Position numbers and translations under genes: made by a program. From Streptomyces sp. NRRL WC-3605 (GTDB lineage Bacteria > Actinomycetota > Actinomycetes > Streptomycetales > Streptomycetaceae): a stretch of 64,000 bases of DNA. A model generated the notes under the pieces. That model was not told the origin of the DNA, did no database searches, and was given only the letters and a program-made list of their open reading frames with translations. The DNA lies in NCBI RefSeq assembly GCF_001509795.1, contig NZ_LLZN01000062.1, forward strand, positions 1-64,000, given 5' to 3'. Shown here in pieces: positions 61,737 to 64,000 of this stretch (positions are counted from its first letter, which is position 1; each line of letters opens with the position of its first letter).

Positions 61737-63590
61737 TCAGTGGCCTCGGTACGACAGCCCGTGGCCGACCGGGAACAGCACCTGGGCCGGGTCGTCCGCG
61801 CGCTGCACCGGCACGGGCAGCCTGCCGCGCGGGGCCACCCGCCCGGCGATCACCCGGGCCGCGGCCCGCAGTTCGACGTCCGTCCACGAGTAGGCCGCCA
61901 GGAAGGCCTTCACGCCGGGCAGATGGGCCACGTCGTAGGGGTTGCGGACGGCGACCGCGACCACCGGCTTCCCGGTGGCGAGCAACTGTTCGACGAGTGT
62001 CTTCTGAGTACTGGACGCCGTGACGTTGTACGTGCCGACCACCACCGCGTCCGCCTCGCGGGCCGCCTCCACCGCCCGCGCGACGGTCGCCGCGGACGGC
62101 GCCGTGCCGGTCGACAGGGCGGTCGCCGTGAAGCCCAGCTCGGTCAGGGCCGCCGCGAGCACACCGGTCGGCGGGCCCGTCGTCCCGGACGGGGAGGCCG
62201 GGTCGGCGCCGACGACCAGCACCTTGCGGTGGGACCGGCGCGACAGCGGCAGCAGCGACCCCTCGTTGACCAGCAGGGTCGTGGTGCGCTCGGCGATGCG
62301 GTCGGCGGCTTTGAGATGGGCCGGCGTGCCGACGTTGCGGTCCACACCCGCCTGGCTGACGTACGGGTCGTCGAACAGTCCGAGCTTCGCCTTCAGGCGC
62401 AGGATGCGCAGGATCGATTCGTCGAGCCGGGCCTCGGTCAGCTCGCCGTCCTGCACGGCCTTCAGGACCGCGTTCCACGCCACGTCCAGGTTCGGCGGGT
62501 TCAGCAGCTGGTCCACGCCCGCCTTGAGCGCGAGCACCGGGACCCGGTCGTCGCCGTACTTGGTGCGCACGCCCTCCATGCCCAGCGAGTCCGTCACCAC
62601 CAGTCCGTCGTAGCCGAGTTCCTCGCGCAGGATGCCGGTGAGGATCGGGTGGGAGAGGGTGGCCGGGTCGCCGGAGTCGTCGAGGGCCGGGACCATGAGG
62701 TGCGCGGTCATGATCGAGTCGATGCCGGCGCGGACGGCGGCCCGGAACGGCGGCGCGTCCAGCCTCTCCCACTCCTCCCGGCTGTGCGTGATGACCGGGA
62801 AGCCGGTGTGGCTGTCGACGGCGGTGTCGCCGTGGCCGGGGAAGTGCTTGGCGGTCGACGCGACCTGACGCGCGTGCTGGTACCCGGCCACCTCGGCGGC
62901 GACCAGGCCGGCCACCGCGTCCGGCTCGGAGCCGAAGGAGCGCACGCCGATGACCGGGTTCGCCGGGTTGACGTTGACGTCGGCGACGGGCGAGTAGTTC
63001 TGCCGGATGCCCAGCGCCCGCAGCTCCGCACCGGCGAGCCGGCCGAGGGTGCGGGCGTCGGAGCGGGAACCGCCGGCGCCGACGGCCATGGCGCCGGGGA
63101 AGAGCGTGGCCGGCTCCCCGACCCGGCACACGATGCCGTGCTCCTGGTCGGTGGAGATGAGCACGGGCAGACCGCGCGGCTGGGCGAGCGACGCCTTCTG
63201 GATGCCGTTCGACAGACCGGCGATCTGGTGCGGGTCGCGGGTGTTGTGCGCCCAGGTGAAGTAGATGATGCCGCCGACCCGGTACTTCGCGAGCAGTTCG
63301 GCGGCCGTGCGCACGCCGATCTCCTGGAGGTTGGCGTCGATGTCCGCCTGGTCCGGGTCGGTGGCGGAGTGGCCGTAGACCCGCATGACGAAGAGCTGCC
63401 CGACCTTCTCGGGCAGCGTCATCCGGTCGATGAGGGCGCGCAACCGCCTGTCGTCGTGCGGGGCGGCGTGCGCGGTGCCGCCGAGGGCCAGGGCGCCGGT
63501 GATCCCGGCGGTGGCCGCCAGGACCAGGCGTCTCGACGGCGATGCGGTGCTTCCCATGCTGGTGTCGCTTCCCGTGCTGGTGTCGGGCAC
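61737..63590 (-). CDS. secreted GH3 beta-N-acetylhexosaminidase
   Basis: A 617-residue exported GH3 enzyme. A Tat-type signal (SPSRRLVLAATAGITGALAL) is followed by the (beta/alpha)8 domain with KHFPGHGDTAVDSH, the NagZ-like motif that carries the catalytic His/Asp dyad, and GYDGLVVTDSLGMEGV with the nucleophile Asp. A C-terminal alpha/beta sandwich domain follows. It should release GlcNAc from chitin- or peptidoglycan-derived sugars. GTG 63590 has GAAGGAG 6 bases upstream; the frame stays open earlier. The inverted repeat at 63622 lies just upstream. Confidence 0.9.
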   Translation of the reverse strand: MPDTSTGSDTSMGSTASPSRRLVLAATAGITGALALGGTAHAAPHDDRRLRALIDRMTLPEKVGQLFVMRVYGHSATDPDQADIDANLQEIGVRTAAELLAKYRVGGIIYFTWAHNTRDPHQIAGLSNGIQKASLAQPRGLPVLISTDQEHGIVCRVGEPATLFPGAMAVGAGGSRSDARTLGRLAGAELRALGIRQNYSPVADVNVNPANPVIGVRSFGSEPDAVAGLVAAEVAGYQHARQVASTAKHFPGHGDTAVDSHTGFPVITHSREEWERLDAPPFRAAVRAGIDSIMTAHLMVPALDDSGDPATLSHPILTGILREELGYDGLVVTDSLGMEGVRTKYGDDRVPVLALKAGVDQLLNPPNLDVAWNAVLKAVQDGELTEARLDESILRILRLKAKLGLFDDPYVSQAGVDRNVGTPAHLKAADRIAERTTTLLVNEGSLLPLSRRSHRKVLVVGADPASPSGTTGPPTGVLAAALTELGFTATALSTGTAPSAATVARAVEAAREADAVVVGTYNVTASSTQKTLVEQLLATGKPVVAVAVRNPYDVAHLPGVKAFLAAYSWTDVELRAAARVIAGRVAPRGRLPVPVQRADDPAQVLFPVGHGLSYRGH

Positions 63591-63621
63591 GTGCGCTCCT
63601 TCCGGAGGTGGCGCTGTGAAG

Positions 63622-63658
63622 GAAACTTCCAAGGAGTCACCAATATCCAGGAAGTTTC
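63622..63658. promoter_or_regulatory. inverted repeat upstream of the GH3 gene
   Basis: GAAACTTCC (63622-63630) and GGAAGTTTC (63650-63658), perfect 9-base arms with a 19-base spacer, 32-68 bases before the start codon. The arms resemble operators of sugar regulators (GAAACTTTC types) in Streptomyces. The regulator is unknown. Confidence 0.55.
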
Positions 63659-63934
63659 TGCCAGTCAAGGGAATGGACCGTAATCGAAGAGGGGCCGCCA
63701 TCGGCGCAGTTGGAGGGGGGCGCGCCGATGACGGCGTGCTGCCGGCCGCGGCACGGCTGGAGAGGGTGGTCGGCGATCGCAGCCAGCAGCGAGGCCGACA
63801 CCGCGCCACGGTGACTCTTCCGGCAGCCTGCCCTTTGGACGAGGGGCGAAGGGGCTGGGTTCCCGGGAACGGGCACCGTCCGCGAAGTCGGGACGCCGGT
63901 GGCGGGTGGGGCGGACGAGCCGTCCAGGAGCCGG
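63659..63934. other. 276-base gap, no gene seen
   Basis: Between the GH3 promoter and the right-end gene. It includes a 79-codon minus-strand frame without family resemblance or good coding bias. No repeat or RNA feature is evident. Confidence 0.5.
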
Positions 63935-64000
63935 TCAGTCCTCGGACGGGACGCCGTCCCGCAGCTCCGGCGTGCTCGCCCCGACGTACGTCACCGCCAG
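63935..64000 (-). CDS. C-terminal fragment of a gene leaving the window
   Basis: The minus-strand frame from 64000 to a TGA at 63935-63937 reads LAVTYVGASTPELRDGV then PSED. Only the last 21 residues are in view, too few for a family call. The coding bias fits a real gene; it is tandem with the GH3 gene on the minus strand. Confidence 0.45.
   Translation of the reverse strand: MAVTYVGASTPELRDGVPSED

Overview
The window is chromosomal DNA of a Streptomyces species. GC content is very high with strong third-position GC bias, many starts are GTG, adpA carries the rare leucine codon TTA, and several gene blocks have the content and order I recall from S. coelicolor (cebR-cebEFG-bglC, orn-adpA, glmS, the desferrioxamine genes desA-F, and a leucine-catabolism carboxylase cluster). 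I see no rRNA, insertion sequence, prophage, CRISPR array or plasmid origin. The only tRNA seen is tRNA-His.

Layout, left to right. Positions 1-4331 hold a minus-strand three-gene operon: an iron-sulfur PD-(D/E)XK nuclease, a protein of unknown fold and an SF1 helicase. Their order mirrors the domain order of eukaryotic Dna2. Positions 4282-9196 hold a PAP2 membrane phosphatase, a histidine phosphatase, an NsdA-like HTH/TPR regulator, a small orphan protein and a spermidine-synthase-like methyltransferase-fold protein. Positions 9218-11971 hold a WXG-type module: an alpha/beta hydrolase with an N-terminal WXG-like domain, a lipoprotein and a small WXG-like protein, followed by a duplicated lipoprotein tail. 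Positions 12130-16481 hold a wall or secreted protein divergent from a two-component system, then a secreted GH18 chitinase with a CBM2 domain.

Positions 16687-22926 are the cello-oligosaccharide uptake and hydrolysis locus (bglC, cebG, cebF, cebE, cebR) with two CebR operators. Then come tRNA-His, orn and adpA. Positions 25509-31569 hold a small membrane protein, a universal stress protein, glmS and partners, a DUF4429 protein, and a DasR-type operator in front of a secreted GH20 hexosaminidase. Positions 31635-38784 are the desferrioxamine biosynthesis operon desABCD and the uptake/reduction pair desE-desF, each unit preceded by an iron box. Positions 38970-46579 hold a leucine/isovalerate degradation operon (acyl-CoA dehydrogenase, HMG-CoA lyase, both subunits of a biotin-dependent carboxylase) divergent from its TetR regulator, plus a second acyl-CoA dehydrogenase; a TesB thioesterase follows.

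Positions 47507-54723 hold a SnoaL-like protein, a putative phosphatase, a PucR-type regulator divergent from a sodium:solute symporter, an agmatinase-family ureohydrolase and a ThDP enzyme, which look like one uptake-and-degradation unit. The right end has a secreted endonuclease I, a secreted beta-lactamase-fold serine hydrolase, a fused heterodimer-like ABC exporter, two small secreted Cys proteins and a secreted GH3 beta-N-acetylhexosaminidase. A fragment of another gene runs off the end.

Taken together the region is rich in polymer use (cellulose, chitin, GlcNAc), iron scavenging and developmental control (AdpA). The least explained parts are the split-Dna2-like operon, the duplicated gene tails at 113-187 and 9218-9265, the WXG-hydrolase module and the symporter/ureohydrolase/ThDP cluster.
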